Source: JAZDRH01 sp047470865 | GTDB taxonomy: Bacteria; Pseudomonadota; Gammaproteobacteria; Pseudomonadales; Pseudomonadaceae | Assembly: GCF_047470865.1 (NCBI RefSeq) | Contig: NZ_JAZDRH010000019.1 | Span: 1 to 63,905, forward strand | Direction: 5' to 3' | DNA length: 63,905 nucleotides | Shown here: piece by piece, positions 51,409-61,018 of the stretch | Position numbering within the stretch: the stretch's first letter is position 1 | Layout: every line of letters starts with the position of its first letter | The notes under the pieces: model-generated | Told to the model about the DNA's origin: nothing | The model's input: the letters and a program-made list of their open reading frames with translations, nothing else | The model's database searches: none | Program-made: the position numbers and the translations under genes

Positions 51409-52434
51409 ATGAGACAGGTAACAAACTGCACTGAAACCACGATAAAAGGTACCCAGCCAAACTATACTGGATCATCGCTATTTAGTGTTGCACCTATGAT
51501 GGACTGGACGGATCGTCATTTTCGCTACTTTGCTCGCTTAATGACTCAGCATGCTTTGCTCTATACCGAAATGGTGACTACAGGTGCTCTCCTCTATGGC
51601 GATGCCAAGCGCTATTTAGCCTACGATCAATCTGAACACCCTATTGCCATTCAACTAGGCGGCAGCAACCCTTCTGACTTAGCTAAGTGCGCTAAATTAG
51701 CGGAAGAAGCTGGTTATGATGAAGTGAATTTAAATGTTGGCTGCCCAAGTGACCGCGTGCAAAATAATATGATTGGCGCCTGCTTAATGGCACACCCTCA
51801 GCTGGTGGCTAATTGTGTTAAAGCAATGCAAGATGCGGTCAGCATCCCTGTTACCGTCAAGCATCGTATTGGCATTAATGGACGTGATTCTTACGCTGAA
51901 CTAGCTGATTTTGTTGACGTCATTGCCCAAGCAGGCTGTTCGCAGTTTACCGTACACGCGCGTATTGCCGTCTTAGAGGGTTTATCCCCTAAAGAAAACC
52001 GTGAAGCACCACCTTTACGGTATGATATTGCAGCCCAGTTAGTGAATGACTTTCCTGATCTTAGCTTTGTCGTTAATGGCGGCATCAAAACCTTTGAACA
52101 ATGTAATGAGCATTTAAAAACCTTTGCAGGGGTTATGCTTGGGCGCGAGGCGTACCATAACAGTTGGATGCTGGCACAGGTTGATGAGCATATTTTTGGC
52201 CAGCCTAATAATAGGCTAACACGCACTCAAGTCCTGAACGCGCTGCGCCCCTATATTGAAAAAAATCAACGAGCGGGTACCAATATTCACCATATTACTC
52301 GCCATATTTTAGGTATTGCCCAAGGATTTCCTGGATCACGACGTTTTCGCCAATTGCTATCAAGCGATATTTTCAAAGCAGAAAATCCTTTAAAGGTGTA
52401 CGACCAAGCTGTAGAAACCTTACAGGGGCGCTGA
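51409..52434 (+). CDS. dusA: tRNA-dihydrouridine synthase A
   Basis: A 341-residue FMN enzyme reducing uridines 20/20a of tRNA. Landmarks are SVAPMMDWTDRHFRYF, the catalytic Cys in NNMIGACLMAHP, the Lys of VKHRIGI and HAR in FTVHARIAVLEGLSPKENRE. Most relatives have HARKAWL here, so the Lys and Trp are replaced by Ile and Val. The first 25 residues are an extension over E. coli DusA. The 5' end of dusA is a known integration site for genomic islands; no integrase is present here. tal follows in the same direction. Confidence 0.94.
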   Translation: MRQVTNCTETTIKGTQPNYTGSSLFSVAPMMDWTDRHFRYFARLMTQHALLYTEMVTTGALLYGDAKRYLAYDQSEHPIAIQLGGSNPSDLAKCAKLAEEAGYDEVNLNVGCPSDRVQNNMIGACLMAHPQLVANCVKAMQDAVSIPVTVKHRIGINGRDSYAELADFVDVIAQAGCSQFTVHARIAVLEGLSPKENREAPPLRYDIAAQLVNDFPDLSFVVNGGIKTFEQCNEHLKTFAGVMLGREAYHNSWMLAQVDEHIFGQPNNRLTRTQVLNALRPYIEKNQRAGTNIHHITRHILGIAQGFPGSRRFRQLLSSDIFKAENPLKVYDQAVETLQGR

Positions 52435-52520
52435 TTTTAAAATAATTTATCACTAGGCATTGCGATGTTAGGCTTAGCTCGGTTATGTTCAATGTACCAT
52501 TAACTGTTAGACGCTAAACC

Positions 52521-53444
52521 ATGACCTCACAATTAGAACAACTGAAAAAATACACTGTTGTGGTGGCTGACACTGGCGATTTAGATGCGATTGCGCATCT
52601 ACAACCGCAGGATGCGACCACTAACCCATCCCTTCTTTTAAAAGCTGCAACTTTGCCAGGCTACAGCAAGTTACTACGCCAAGCCTATCAAGCTAATGTA
52701 GGGAACGTATCAGCCGCCTGCGAACAGTTTGCTGTAGATGTGGGTAAAGAAATTTTGCAGGTGATCCCAGGGCGTATTTCAACAGAAGTAGATGCGCGCT
52801 TATCCTTTAATCAAGAAGCTACTTATACAACCGCTAAGCGTTTAATGGATCGTTATAATGCTGCTGGCATTAGTAATGATCGTGTACTCATTAAAATTGC
52901 AGCAACATGGGAAGGTATTCGCGCTGCTGAGCGCTTAGAAAAGCAAGGAATACAAACCAACCTAACCTTAATTTTTTCTTTTGCACAGGCTGCTGCCAGT
53001 GCTGATGCTGGGGCTTATCTTATATCGCCATTTGTTGGACGCATTTACGACTGGTATAAGAAACATAATGGTACCGATTACACAGCAGAGAGTGACCCAG
53101 GTGTTCAATCTGTAGCACGCATTTATCGTTATTTTAAAACCCATCATTACGCTACTATTGTTATGGGAGCTAGTTTTCGTAACTTAGGACAAATTCAACA
53201 GTTGGCTGGTTGTGACCGTTTAACCATAAGCCCTGAGCTACTCGAGCAACTCGCCCAATCTAATATGGAGTTAACGCCTCAACTGCACGCTACTCAAGCA
53301 GGCGAAGCACAAGTTAAGCTAATAGAGAGCCAATTTCGCTGGCACATGAATGAGGATGCAATGGCAACCGAAAAGCTAGCCGAGGGAATACGTCAGTTTG
53401 CCCGTGATCAGGAAAAACTTGAGCTCTTATTCAAGCAGCTTTAA
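52521..53444 (+). CDS. tal: Transaldolase
   Basis: A 307-residue class I aldolase of the pentose phosphate pathway that moves a dihydroxyacetone unit between sugar phosphates. Schiff-base Lys125 is in RVLIKIAATWEG; the signature DATTNPSLL (residues 31-39) and STEVDARLSF are complete, as is SPFVGRIYDWYKK. The dusA-tal-STAS order matches Pseudomonas. Length is normal. Confidence 0.96.
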   Translation: MTSQLEQLKKYTVVVADTGDLDAIAHLQPQDATTNPSLLLKAATLPGYSKLLRQAYQANVGNVSAACEQFAVDVGKEILQVIPGRISTEVDARLSFNQEATYTTAKRLMDRYNAAGISNDRVLIKIAATWEGIRAAERLEKQGIQTNLTLIFSFAQAAASADAGAYLISPFVGRIYDWYKKHNGTDYTAESDPGVQSVARIYRYFKTHHYATIVMGASFRNLGQIQQLAGCDRLTISPELLEQLAQSNMELTPQLHATQAGEAQVKLIESQFRWHMNEDAMATEKLAEGIRQFARDQEKLELLFKQL

Positions 53445-53451
53445 TAATGAA

Positions 53452-53508
53452 AAGTCCGCTTTATGAACTAGCTTATTTATTGAGTAAGTGAGTATCTTAA
53501 GCGGGCTT
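53452..53508. terminator. Long hairpin between tal and the STAS gene
   Basis: AAGTCCGCTT (53452-53461) and AAGCGGGCTT (53499-53508) pair with one G-T, and the 37-base interior can form a further short stem (CTTATT/AGTAAG). It sits between convergent genes. T-tracts are poor, so efficiency is uncertain. Confidence 0.45.
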
Positions 53509-53515
53509 ATAAATA

Positions 53516-54007
53516 CTATGCTGGATCATGTTTTTCTAAAGCTGAAACAAGATCTTTGAACGCCTCTTGATTGCTGTCATTAAGGCTCATAAGTATTTTA
53601 TGTGCTTCTAAAACTCGCTTTTTAACATCTTCTTCTGATTGATTTTGCTCAGGTAAATCATCTAAGCAGTTAACACAAGGGCCATTGGTATGCACGATAT
53701 TAAATACCTGATAAAAGCCCATTGAGTCTAGTAAACGATTAATATCAGGGTTAAGACTTACCAAGGTTGGTAAATAGCCAAACTTTACTTTTGATAGAAT
53801 AGATAATTTTGCAAGCAAGCCTAAAGTAGTGCTATCAATACTATCTGTTTCAGTTAAATCAATAATAATTGATTTAAAATTATGGGTATTGATTATTTGT
53901 TGGATAGTTTCATTTAAGGAGGTACACAAGTTAAGGCGTACATCACCCGTAAATTTTAAAACAAAGGCAAAGCCTTGTTCTGCAAATTGTATTTTACCAC
54001 TACTCAT
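53516..54007 (-). CDS. STAS-domain anti-sigma factor antagonist
   Basis: A 163-residue protein with an N-terminal STAS domain (about 5-100) and a 60-residue C-terminal tail rich in acidic residues. The phosphorylatable Ser lies in SIDSTTLGLL (Ser59), the position used by SpoIIAA-like switches. A CVNCLDDLPEQ segment follows the domain. It overlaps the phosphatase gene by 4 bases; the partner presumably dephosphorylates this Ser. No anti-sigma kinase is encoded nearby. Confidence 0.87.
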   Translation of the reverse strand: MSSGKIQFAEQGFAFVLKFTGDVRLNLCTSLNETIQQIINTHNFKSIIIDLTETDSIDSTTLGLLAKLSILSKVKFGYLPTLVSLNPDINRLLDSMGFYQVFNIVHTNGPCVNCLDDLPEQNQSEEDVKKRVLEAHKILMSLNDSNQEAFKDLVSALEKHDPA

Positions 54008-54810
54008 GCAAGATTCCTGCTTAGTACCAGCATGGCGATATCATCCGGCATATCGACCAAATTATCCAGCCCTAAGATTTTCACTAACGACTCATGCTTC
54101 CCGCCCGCATCCTGCACGCATTGAGGAAGAACAATTTCATGAACACTTAAATCGGCTTTTGGTAAGACTTCAAATACACCATCTGAAAATACAGTTAAGC
54201 TAAACTGCTGGGGTAATGACATAGTGGCATTGTTGAAGGAAGCTTCTGCAAACAAGCCTACAGGCTGTCCTTTTCCTTCTAAATACTGAGCCTTACCATC
54301 CACATACAGCACAGGAAGTGGAAGGTGCCCTGCTATACTCCACGTCAATTCATTTACCAAAGGGTCAATGATACCAAAAACCATAGTCACATGCTTAGTC
54401 AGATTATAACTAAGCAATGCAGTATTGAGTCTTTGTAGTACATAAGAGGGGGTAACCGCTGAAATATCAGGTTCATTAAGAAACGTTTGGCGCACCATAC
54501 TTTGCAATAAAATACCGACTAAAGCAGCAGCAGTACCATGCCCTGATACATCACCTAGATAGAAAGCAATGCGTCCATCTTGCAAATAAAAATAGTCAAC
54601 CGCATCGCCTGATAAATAGAGCGAAGGCGCGGCAAAACTGGTAAAAACGAAGTCATTAGCCACCCAAGGTGATTGCGGTCGGATCATGGACTGCATTATC
54701 TGCCCAGCCTGCTGGTCCTCTTGCAATAGCTGTAAGTTATTACGCTGCTTTCCAACTGGCTGAGAGCGCTTTAATAGGGTACTGCTCGATTCGGGCATAG
54801 TATTTGCCAA
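54004..54810 (-). CDS. SpoIIE/RsbU-type PP2C phosphatase without receiver domain
   Basis: A 268-residue serine phosphatase. Metal-binding blocks are LSGDAVDYF (about 66-74), LGDVSGHGTAAALVG (85-99), FSDGVFEVL and the C-terminal PDDIAMLVL. In pseudomonads the gene at this position beside tal and the STAS gene is usually a longer response-regulator/phosphatase fusion. Here only about 35 residues of helix precede the PP2C domain, with no Asp-bearing receiver. It probably acts on the overlapping STAS protein; how it is switched is unknown. Confidence 0.88.
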   Translation of the reverse strand: MANTMPESSSTLLKRSQPVGKQRNNLQLLQEDQQAGQIMQSMIRPQSPWVANDFVFTSFAAPSLYLSGDAVDYFYLQDGRIAFYLGDVSGHGTAAALVGILLQSMVRQTFLNEPDISAVTPSYVLQRLNTALLSYNLTKHVTMVFGIIDPLVNELTWSIAGHLPLPVLYVDGKAQYLEGKGQPVGLFAEASFNNATMSLPQQFSLTVFSDGVFEVLPKADLSVHEIVLPQCVQDAGGKHESLVKILGLDNLVDMPDDIAMLVLSRNLA

Positions 54811-54980
54811 TGGCTTTTTCGTCTAAAGGCGCAAAAGGTACTATTATCCGATATTGGTTGCAACCTAGGAGGTCACCACTTGAAGGGACAATTTGTCACA
54901 CCCTGCTACCTGTTCCATATGAAAAGCTGATGCTTGCAGAACACCAGCTAGCTTCCCAGTATTTTTAAACCATTTTCAAT

Positions 54981-55730
54981 TTAAAAATCGTCTTCTACTT
55001 CACCATCTTTAACTAAATACTCTCTATTTTGCAAATAGGCATTACGAATAAATATGTAGCGATCCCCAACAATCAGGTTTTCTGCGGGGAGCAAATCGGT
55101 ACGAATACTAACCGTTTGAATTCCTGCCACAATCCAACCATGATCTTTATTAGAGATATAAGGATAAGGTGAGGTATAAAAATCAACAAAAAGTGCAGAC
55201 GCATCACGCACGCTGTTAGAACCTAAAAAGGGCAGTACCACATAAGGACCGCTAGGTACTCCCCAACGGCCAAGAGTCAAGCCAAAGTCTTCTCTAGTAT
55301 GTTCCAGCCCCATAGGTGTAGCCACATCAAAAATACCTAAAACGCCAAAAGTGGTATTAAACATAAAGCGAGCTGTGCCTATGCCGGCCTGATGGAATCG
55401 GCCCTGCAATAAACTATTGCTTACATTACGAAACTCACCCACGTTTTGAAATAGGTTACGCACGCCTGTACGCACAGATTTAGGCGTGACATATTGATAG
55501 CCTTTAGCCACAGGTTTTAACACCCAAGTATCTAGCGTGTCATTAAACTGAAAGATAGGTCTGTTAATTTTTTCCCATGGATCTGTATTTTCCACGCCTG
55601 ATGACCAATATTCATCATAGTCTTCATTGGCTAGTGCAGACTGCGCAGTAATAGCTGTCAGCAGGCTGAGCAGCGCTGTTTGACAACCTTTAGATACAGC
55701 GTTTATTACGCTAGACATATAGCGCCTCAT
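54981..55730 (-). CDS. mlaA: MlaA (VacJ) outer-membrane lipid-asymmetry protein
   Basis: A 249-residue MlaA. The domain runs from DPWEKINRPIFQFNDTLD to the region of FVDFYTSPYPYISN, with FNTTFGVLGIFDVAT and LGRWGVPSGPYVVLPFLG as hallmarks. The protein removes mislocalised phospholipids from the outer leaflet with MlaC-MlaBDEF. The signal peptide ends in AQSALA, a signal-peptidase-I type; no lipobox Cys is seen, unlike E. coli MlaA. ATG at 55718 is an alternative start. Confidence 0.92.
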   Translation of the reverse strand: MRRYMSSVINAVSKGCQTALLSLLTAITAQSALANEDYDEYWSSGVENTDPWEKINRPIFQFNDTLDTWVLKPVAKGYQYVTPKSVRTGVRNLFQNVGEFRNVSNSLLQGRFHQAGIGTARFMFNTTFGVLGIFDVATPMGLEHTREDFGLTLGRWGVPSGPYVVLPFLGSNSVRDASALFVDFYTSPYPYISNKDHGWIVAGIQTVSIRTDLLPAENLIVGDRYIFIRNAYLQNREYLVKDGEVEDDF

Positions 55731-55746
55731 AGTGCTTTAAAACGAT

Positions 55747-55771
55747 TAATCGGTCTATAAAAGACCGATTA
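55747..55771 (-). terminator. Hairpin after cysS
   Basis: TAATCGGTCT (55747-55756) pairs perfectly with AGACCGATTA (55762-55771) over a 5-base loop, 30 bases downstream of the cysS stop on the minus strand and followed by ATCGTTTT. It separates cysS from mlaA. Confidence 0.65.
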
Positions 55772-55800
55772 TCGCTGATTTAAAAAAAACAAAATAGCTA

Positions 55801-57186
55801 TTAGTCGGCTAAGCGCCAACCTGTTTTACCTTTGCCGTCCTCTAATACAACGCCTAACGCTGTTAGCTGATCACGAATACGGTCAGATTCAGCCCAGTTT
55901 TTATCAGCCCTAGCCTGATTGCGCTGAGCAATCAAAGCCTCTACTTGAGCCGCATCCAGCTTACCCTGAGCCCCCGCTTGTAAAAATGTTTCAGCTTGTA
56001 ACTGCAAAACGCCTAATACACCAGCCAGTTGTTTCATACACGCGGCTAGCTCCGCTGCGGCATTGATATCTGTTTCGCGCAAGCGGTTTACTTCACGAGC
56101 CATCTCAAACAATGTGGCACAGGCTTCTGGTGTATTAAAGTCATCATTCATGGCTTTAGTAAAACCTAGCCTAAAGTTCTCGCCCCCTTTTGCCTCAGCT
56201 TGCGGTAAGCCTTTTAGCGCATTGTAAAAACGCTCCAGTGCCGAGCGCGCCTCTCGCAAATTCTCTTCTGAATAGTTAATAGGGCTACGGTAATGGCTAG
56301 ATACCAATAAATAACGTACTACTTCAGGATGATATTTTTCCAGCACCTCACGAATAGTAAAGAAATTGCCTAAAGATTTAGACATCTTCTCGCCATCTAA
56401 GCGCACTGCTCCAGCATGCATCCAACTCGTAGCATACTGCTCGCCGGTTGCGGCTTCGCTTTGCGCAATTTCATTTTCATGGTGTGGAAAAACCAAGTCT
56501 GGCCCGCCGCCGTGAATATCAAAGCTATTACCTAGGCAGCAAGTAGACATAACCGAGCACTCAATATGCCAACCTGGGCGTCCTTCCCCCCAAGGTGAAG
56601 TCCAGCTTGGTTCACCAGCTTTGGCTGCTTTCCACAGTACAAAGTCCAGTGGGCTTTCTTTACTTTCATCCACCTCAACGCGAGCGCCACTTTGCAAATC
56701 ATCTAACTTTTTGCGTGATAATTTGCCATAGCCTGCAAACTTATGGACACGGTAATACACATCACCATTTCCAGGGGCATAGGCAAAGCCTTTATCAATC
56801 AAAGTTTGAATCATTTTAAACATGCCTTCGATATGCGCTGTAGCTCTTGGCTCTATATCTGGGCGTAACACATTAAGTAGGGCTTCGTCTTCATGCATTG
56901 CAGCAATCATACGATCCGTTAATGCTGTAAAATCCTCACCATTTTCTGCTGCACGCTGAATAATTTTATCGTCAATATCAGTAATATTGCGCACATAGGT
57001 GACATCGTAGTTTAACTGGCGAAGCCAGCGCGTTACGACATCAAAAGCAACCATGACGCGCGCATGCCCAATATGGCAAAAATCATAAACCGTCATACCG
57101 CAAACATAGATGCGCACGCTATTGTTTTTAAGCGGTTTAAAAACTTCTTTCTGCTTGGTTAGCGTATTATAGATGGACAGCCCCAT
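55801..57186 (-). CDS. cysS: Cysteinyl-tRNA synthetase
   Basis: A 461-residue class I synthetase. Cys29 (VCGMTVYD) with later Cys/His provides the zinc site that selects cysteine; HIGH is at 38-41 (CHIGHARV); KMSKS appears as GEKMSKSLGN. WHIECSVMS and HGGGPDLVFPHHENE are further family blocks. The start overlaps the glnS stop (TAATG), giving the glnS-cysS order of Pseudomonas. Confidence 0.97.
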   Translation of the reverse strand: MGLSIYNTLTKQKEVFKPLKNNSVRIYVCGMTVYDFCHIGHARVMVAFDVVTRWLRQLNYDVTYVRNITDIDDKIIQRAAENGEDFTALTDRMIAAMHEDEALLNVLRPDIEPRATAHIEGMFKMIQTLIDKGFAYAPGNGDVYYRVHKFAGYGKLSRKKLDDLQSGARVEVDESKESPLDFVLWKAAKAGEPSWTSPWGEGRPGWHIECSVMSTCCLGNSFDIHGGGPDLVFPHHENEIAQSEAATGEQYATSWMHAGAVRLDGEKMSKSLGNFFTIREVLEKYHPEVVRYLLVSSHYRSPINYSEENLREARSALERFYNALKGLPQAEAKGGENFRLGFTKAMNDDFNTPEACATLFEMAREVNRLRETDINAAAELAACMKQLAGVLGVLQLQAETFLQAGAQGKLDAAQVEALIAQRNQARADKNWAESDRIRDQLTALGVVLEDGKGKTGWRLAD

Positions 57187-58871
57187 TATTTACCCCATGA
57201 GTCACGTAAGGTTACGGTACGGTTAAAAACCATGGCGTCTGGCGTGCTATCGCGGCTATCCACACAGAAATAACCTTCTCGCTCAAACTGAAAACCTTCG
57301 CCCACCTTAGCTTGCGCTAAAGATGGTTCTGCTCGACAGCCTTTTAGCACTACTAAAGATTCTGGATTAATGTTTTCTAAGAAAGATTCAACGTCAGAAC
57401 CATCCTCGGCTTTATCTGGATTAGGCGTTTTAAATAGGCGATCGTATAAGCGCACTTCACATTCAACGCTTTCAGCTACTGGCACCCAGTGAATAACGCC
57501 TTTTACTTTACGGCCCTCTGGGTTTTTACCTAAGGTTTCTGCATCATAAGTACAGCGCAGCTCAACAATATTGCCTTGTGCATCACGAATAGCCTCATCG
57601 GCGCGAATCACATAACTGCCCCGTAAACGCACTTCACCACCAGGCACCAAACGCTTAAAGCCTTTAGGTGGCTGTTCTTCATAATCACTGGCATCAATAT
57701 AGATTTCACGTGCGAACGGAATAACCCGTTTACCCATTTCTTCATTTTTTGGATGACGCGCTAGCTCAAGCTGTTCGGTTTGGTTTTCTGGATAGTTGGT
57801 AATGACAACTTTCAATGGTTTTAGCACGCACATCGCACGTGCTGCATTGTTATCTAGGTCCTCACGAATACAGAACTCCAGCATGCTTAAATCAACAATA
57901 CCACCTGCACGGTTTACACCAATCATGTCGCAGAAATTACGAATAGAAGCTGGGGTATAACCACGGCGGCGATAGCCTTGCAAAGTTGACATGCGCGGAT
58001 CATCCCAACCGCTAACGTGGTTGTCATCCACCAGTTTTTTCAACTTGCGCTTACTAGTGACAGTGTAGTTCAGGTTTAAACGTGCCATTTCATACTGACG
58101 TGGCTGACTAGGTACAGGCAAATGCTCTAAAAACCATTCATACAATGGGCGATGATCTTCAAATTCTAAGGTACAAATTGAGTGCGTAATACCTTCAATG
58201 GCGTCCGATTGGCCATGTGTAAAGTCATAACTTGGGTAGATGCACCATTTATCACCTGTTTGATGATGATGAGCATGACGAATACGATACAAAATAGGAT
58301 CACGCATATTCATATTGCGTGATGCCATATCAATTTTGGCGCGCAAAACACAGTCCCCGTCAGCAAACTCGCCCGCGCGCATACGCTCAAATAAGGCCAA
58401 GTTTTCTTCAACACTACGTTCACGATAAGGGCTATTTTTACCTGGTGTCTTTAAATCACCACGGTATTCACGCGCTTGTTCAGGCGTTAAATCACAGACA
58501 TAGGCTAGGCCTTGTTTGATTAAATGCAGCGCCCAAGCAAAGAGCTGATCAAAATAATCTGAGGCATAATGCACATCCCCCTGCCACTGAAAACCTAACC
58601 ACTGAACATCCTCTTGGATAGCTTGGATGTACTCATCCTCTTCTTTCTCAGGGTTAGTATCGTCAAAGCGAAGGTTACACACGCCGCCAAATTCTTTAGC
58701 CAAACCAAAGTTCAAACAAATAGACTTAGCATGACCAATGTGTAAGTAACCATTCGGCTCCGGCGGAAAACGCGTTACAATGCTGGCATGCTTACCCGAC
58801 TGTAAATCAGCTTCTACAATGGGTTTAAGGAAGTTAGCGGCAACGGTAACGGAAGACTCTGGTTTACTCAT
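57186..58871 (-). CDS. glnS: Glutaminyl-tRNA synthetase
   Basis: A 561-residue class I synthetase. The HIGH motif is in PEPNGYLHIGHAKSI; the KMSKS equivalent is VTSKRKLKKLV. FDDTNPEKE and WCIYPSYDFTHGQSD are typical. I start at 58871 (AGGT upstream; MSKPESSV), since the frame's first codons are an unsupported extension. Coupled to cysS; divergent from ppiB. Confidence 0.97.
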   Translation of the reverse strand: MSKPESSVTVAANFLKPIVEADLQSGKHASIVTRFPPEPNGYLHIGHAKSICLNFGLAKEFGGVCNLRFDDTNPEKEEDEYIQAIQEDVQWLGFQWQGDVHYASDYFDQLFAWALHLIKQGLAYVCDLTPEQAREYRGDLKTPGKNSPYRERSVEENLALFERMRAGEFADGDCVLRAKIDMASRNMNMRDPILYRIRHAHHHQTGDKWCIYPSYDFTHGQSDAIEGITHSICTLEFEDHRPLYEWFLEHLPVPSQPRQYEMARLNLNYTVTSKRKLKKLVDDNHVSGWDDPRMSTLQGYRRRGYTPASIRNFCDMIGVNRAGGIVDLSMLEFCIREDLDNNAARAMCVLKPLKVVITNYPENQTEQLELARHPKNEEMGKRVIPFAREIYIDASDYEEQPPKGFKRLVPGGEVRLRGSYVIRADEAIRDAQGNIVELRCTYDAETLGKNPEGRKVKGVIHWVPVAESVECEVRLYDRLFKTPNPDKAEDGSDVESFLENINPESLVVLKGCRAEPSLAQAKVGEGFQFEREGYFCVDSRDSTPDAMVFNRTVTLRDSWGK

Positions 58872-58996
58872 GAGATACCTAATTAATATAAAAACCCACA
58901 TAATGGGTAGGCTGGATGCAATAAAGGGCTTATCATACCTGAATCTGTCAACGACCTGACAGCCCCAATACCTTTTAAAGCAATTGGATTGAGCGA

Positions 58997-59491
58997 ATGA
59001 TCAAATTACATACCAATTACGGCGACATTACCTTAAAACTGTTTGAAGATAAGGCGCCAGAAACTGTAGCCAACTTTATTCAGTATGTGAAAAATGGCCA
59101 TTATAACAACACTATTTTTCACCGTGTAATTGGCAACTTTATGATTCAAGGCGGTGGTTTTGAGCCAGGCATGACGCAAAAGCCAACCAACGCCCCTATT
59201 AAAAACGAAGCGGATAATGGCATTTCTAACAAAGTAGGCACCATTGCAATGGCACGTACTTCAGATCCGCACTCAGCAACTGCACAGTTTTTTATCAACG
59301 TAAATGATAATGCTTTCCTAAATTACAGTTCTCCAAGCATGCAAGGCTGGGGCTACGCTGTATTTGGCGAAGTCGTTGAAGGTATGGACATCGTCAACAA
59401 GATTAAAGCTGTAGAAACCACATCTCGCGCAGGCCATCAAGATGTACCTGTTGAGGATGTAATTATTCAATCAGCTGAGATCATTGAGTGA
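58997..59491 (+). CDS. ppiB: Cyclophilin-type peptidyl-prolyl isomerase B
   Basis: A 164-residue cytoplasmic cyclophilin. The catalytic Arg is in FHRVIGNFMIQGG, the active-site region continues with TAQFFINVNDNAFL and GWGYAVFGEVVEGMD. No signal peptide. lpxH begins within its stop codon (GTGA), so the two are coupled, as in Pseudomonas. Confidence 0.96.
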   Translation: MIKLHTNYGDITLKLFEDKAPETVANFIQYVKNGHYNNTIFHRVIGNFMIQGGGFEPGMTQKPTNAPIKNEADNGISNKVGTIAMARTSDPHSATAQFFINVNDNAFLNYSSPSMQGWGYAVFGEVVEGMDIVNKIKAVETTSRAGHQDVPVEDVIIQSAEIIE

Positions 59492-60207
59492 TTTTACTGA
59501 TCTCTGATCTGCACTTACACGAAGAACGCCCTGATCTTACAGCGGCGTTTTTCCTTTTTCTGCAACAACGCGCAAGCCAAGCACAAGCACTCTATATCCT
59601 TGGTGACTTTTTTGAGGTCTGGATTGGCGATGATGCTATGAGCCAATACCAGAGATCCATTGCACTTGCCTTAGCAGAATTAGCTCAAAAAGGCGTTAGC
59701 ATTTACATAATGCATGGTAATCGCGACTTTTTACTAGGCAAAGAATTTTGCACATTGGCTCAATGTTCACTTTTACCTGACCCTTATGTCACTGAACTAG
59801 CTGGGCACAAAGTATTACTTTCGCATGGTGATCTATTGTGTACGAGCGATCATGAATACCAGCGCATGCGCCGCCTGCTACGCAACCCATTAAGCTTATT
59901 TATTTTGCGCCACTTGCCTTTAAGCACTCGCAACAAACTAGCAGGCAACTTGCGCAGCCAAAGTAAGCAGCGCACCCGCATGAAAGCCTCGCAAATAACA
60001 GATGTAACCCAAAGCACTGTTATTCAGTATATGCAGCAATATGCTGTAACTCGCTTAATTCACGGCCACACCCACCGCCCTGCGACACATCAAATAGAAA
60101 CAGCCCAAGGCCAACTAACACGTATTGTTTTAGGTGATTGGGACAAACTGGGTTGGTGTTTAGAAGTAAACGAAAAAGGCTTTAAACAAGAATCTTTTAT
60201 TATTTAA
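59488..60207 (+). CDS. lpxH: UDP-2,3-diacylglucosamine pyrophosphohydrolase
   Basis: A 239-residue metallophosphoesterase of lipid A synthesis that cleaves UDP-diacylglucosamine to lipid X. Mn ligands are visible in SDLHLHE (Asp7, His9), GDFFEVWIGDD, HGNRDF, SHGD and the closing HGHTHRP. It starts with GTG at 59488, overlapping the ppiB stop; the resulting MILLISDLHL matches the family N-terminus and no ATG is available. Confidence 0.95.
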   Translation: MILLISDLHLHEERPDLTAAFFLFLQQRASQAQALYILGDFFEVWIGDDAMSQYQRSIALALAELAQKGVSIYIMHGNRDFLLGKEFCTLAQCSLLPDPYVTELAGHKVLLSHGDLLCTSDHEYQRMRRLLRNPLSLFILRHLPLSTRNKLAGNLRSQSKQRTRMKASQITDVTQSTVIQYMQQYAVTRLIHGHTHRPATHQIETAQGQLTRIVLGDWDKLGWCLEVNEKGFKQESFII

Positions 60208-60227
60208 TTTACCAATAACTATAAAAA

Positions 60228-60947
60228 TCACATGGATAATTTTTCTTCAGTTAATGCTTGGTATTTATCTTCCATCTGCCGGTGGCACTTAGCTGCAAGC
60301 TCTCTTACTCTGTCTGCAGTATAGTTTTCTGTAGATATTGGCTCTAACATTTCCAAGATCACAGTGCCGTTATTCCAGCGATTAAGTTTAATTTGTTGGT
60401 AGGTCTCAGACATACAAACTGCCACCACTGGGACTTTTGCTGCAATAGCGGCATGAAAGGCCCCCATTTTAAAAGGCAACAAACCACGCCCTTGGCTACG
60501 TGTGCCTTCTGGAAACATCCAAATAGATAAATTCCGCTGTTTTATTTGATCTGCAATTTGATCAATGGTGCTACGTGCCTTGGCGCTATTTTTGCGATCC
60601 AGCAAAACATTACCTGTTGCCCAATACATCAAGCCAAAAAACGGCACCCACAACAAACTCTTTTTACCAACACTGACTGTACCACTAGGCACAATACAAG
60701 AGTACATAAGTACATCATAATTACTTTGGTGATTACCAATATAGACACAAGAACCAAGATTCTTAATAGACGCCGGTACTCGCGTAACAACACGCAACCC
60801 CAATACAGGCGTTAAAACGGAAAGGATACGGCCAAAAATCACCGCATTATTAGGATGCCTTGGCCTGAATAAGCAAAAAACCAATGCCAATAAAGAAACC
60901 GTAATTGAGTAGCTAACAATTATAAAAACGCGAATAAACGCCAGCAT
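60228..60947 (-). CDS. plsC: 1-acyl-sn-glycerol-3-phosphate acyltransferase
   Basis: A 239-residue inner-membrane acyltransferase converting lysophosphatidate to phosphatidate. Motif I is NHQSNYD (residues 72-78, His73 and Asp78), motif III FPEGTRSQGRG, and motif IV the later VPVVAVC stretch. One membrane helix at the N-terminus (about 4-26). I start at 60947 because AGGA lies 6 bases upstream and MLAFIRVF aligns with the E. coli start. Converges on lpxH. Confidence 0.94.
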   Translation of the reverse strand: MLAFIRVFIIVSYSITVSLLALVFCLFRPRHPNNAVIFGRILSVLTPVLGLRVVTRVPASIKNLGSCVYIGNHQSNYDVLMYSCIVPSGTVSVGKKSLLWVPFFGLMYWATGNVLLDRKNSAKARSTIDQIADQIKQRNLSIWMFPEGTRSQGRGLLPFKMGAFHAAIAAKVPVVAVCMSETYQQIKLNRWNNGTVILEMLEPISTENYTADRVRELAAKCHRQMEDKYQALTEEKLSM

Positions 60948-61018
60948 TGGAGTCCTTAAAAGCAAGGTTAAATCTCATACGCCTTACTTTGCAGTAAACA
61001 AAGCAAGGCACGGGTTAG

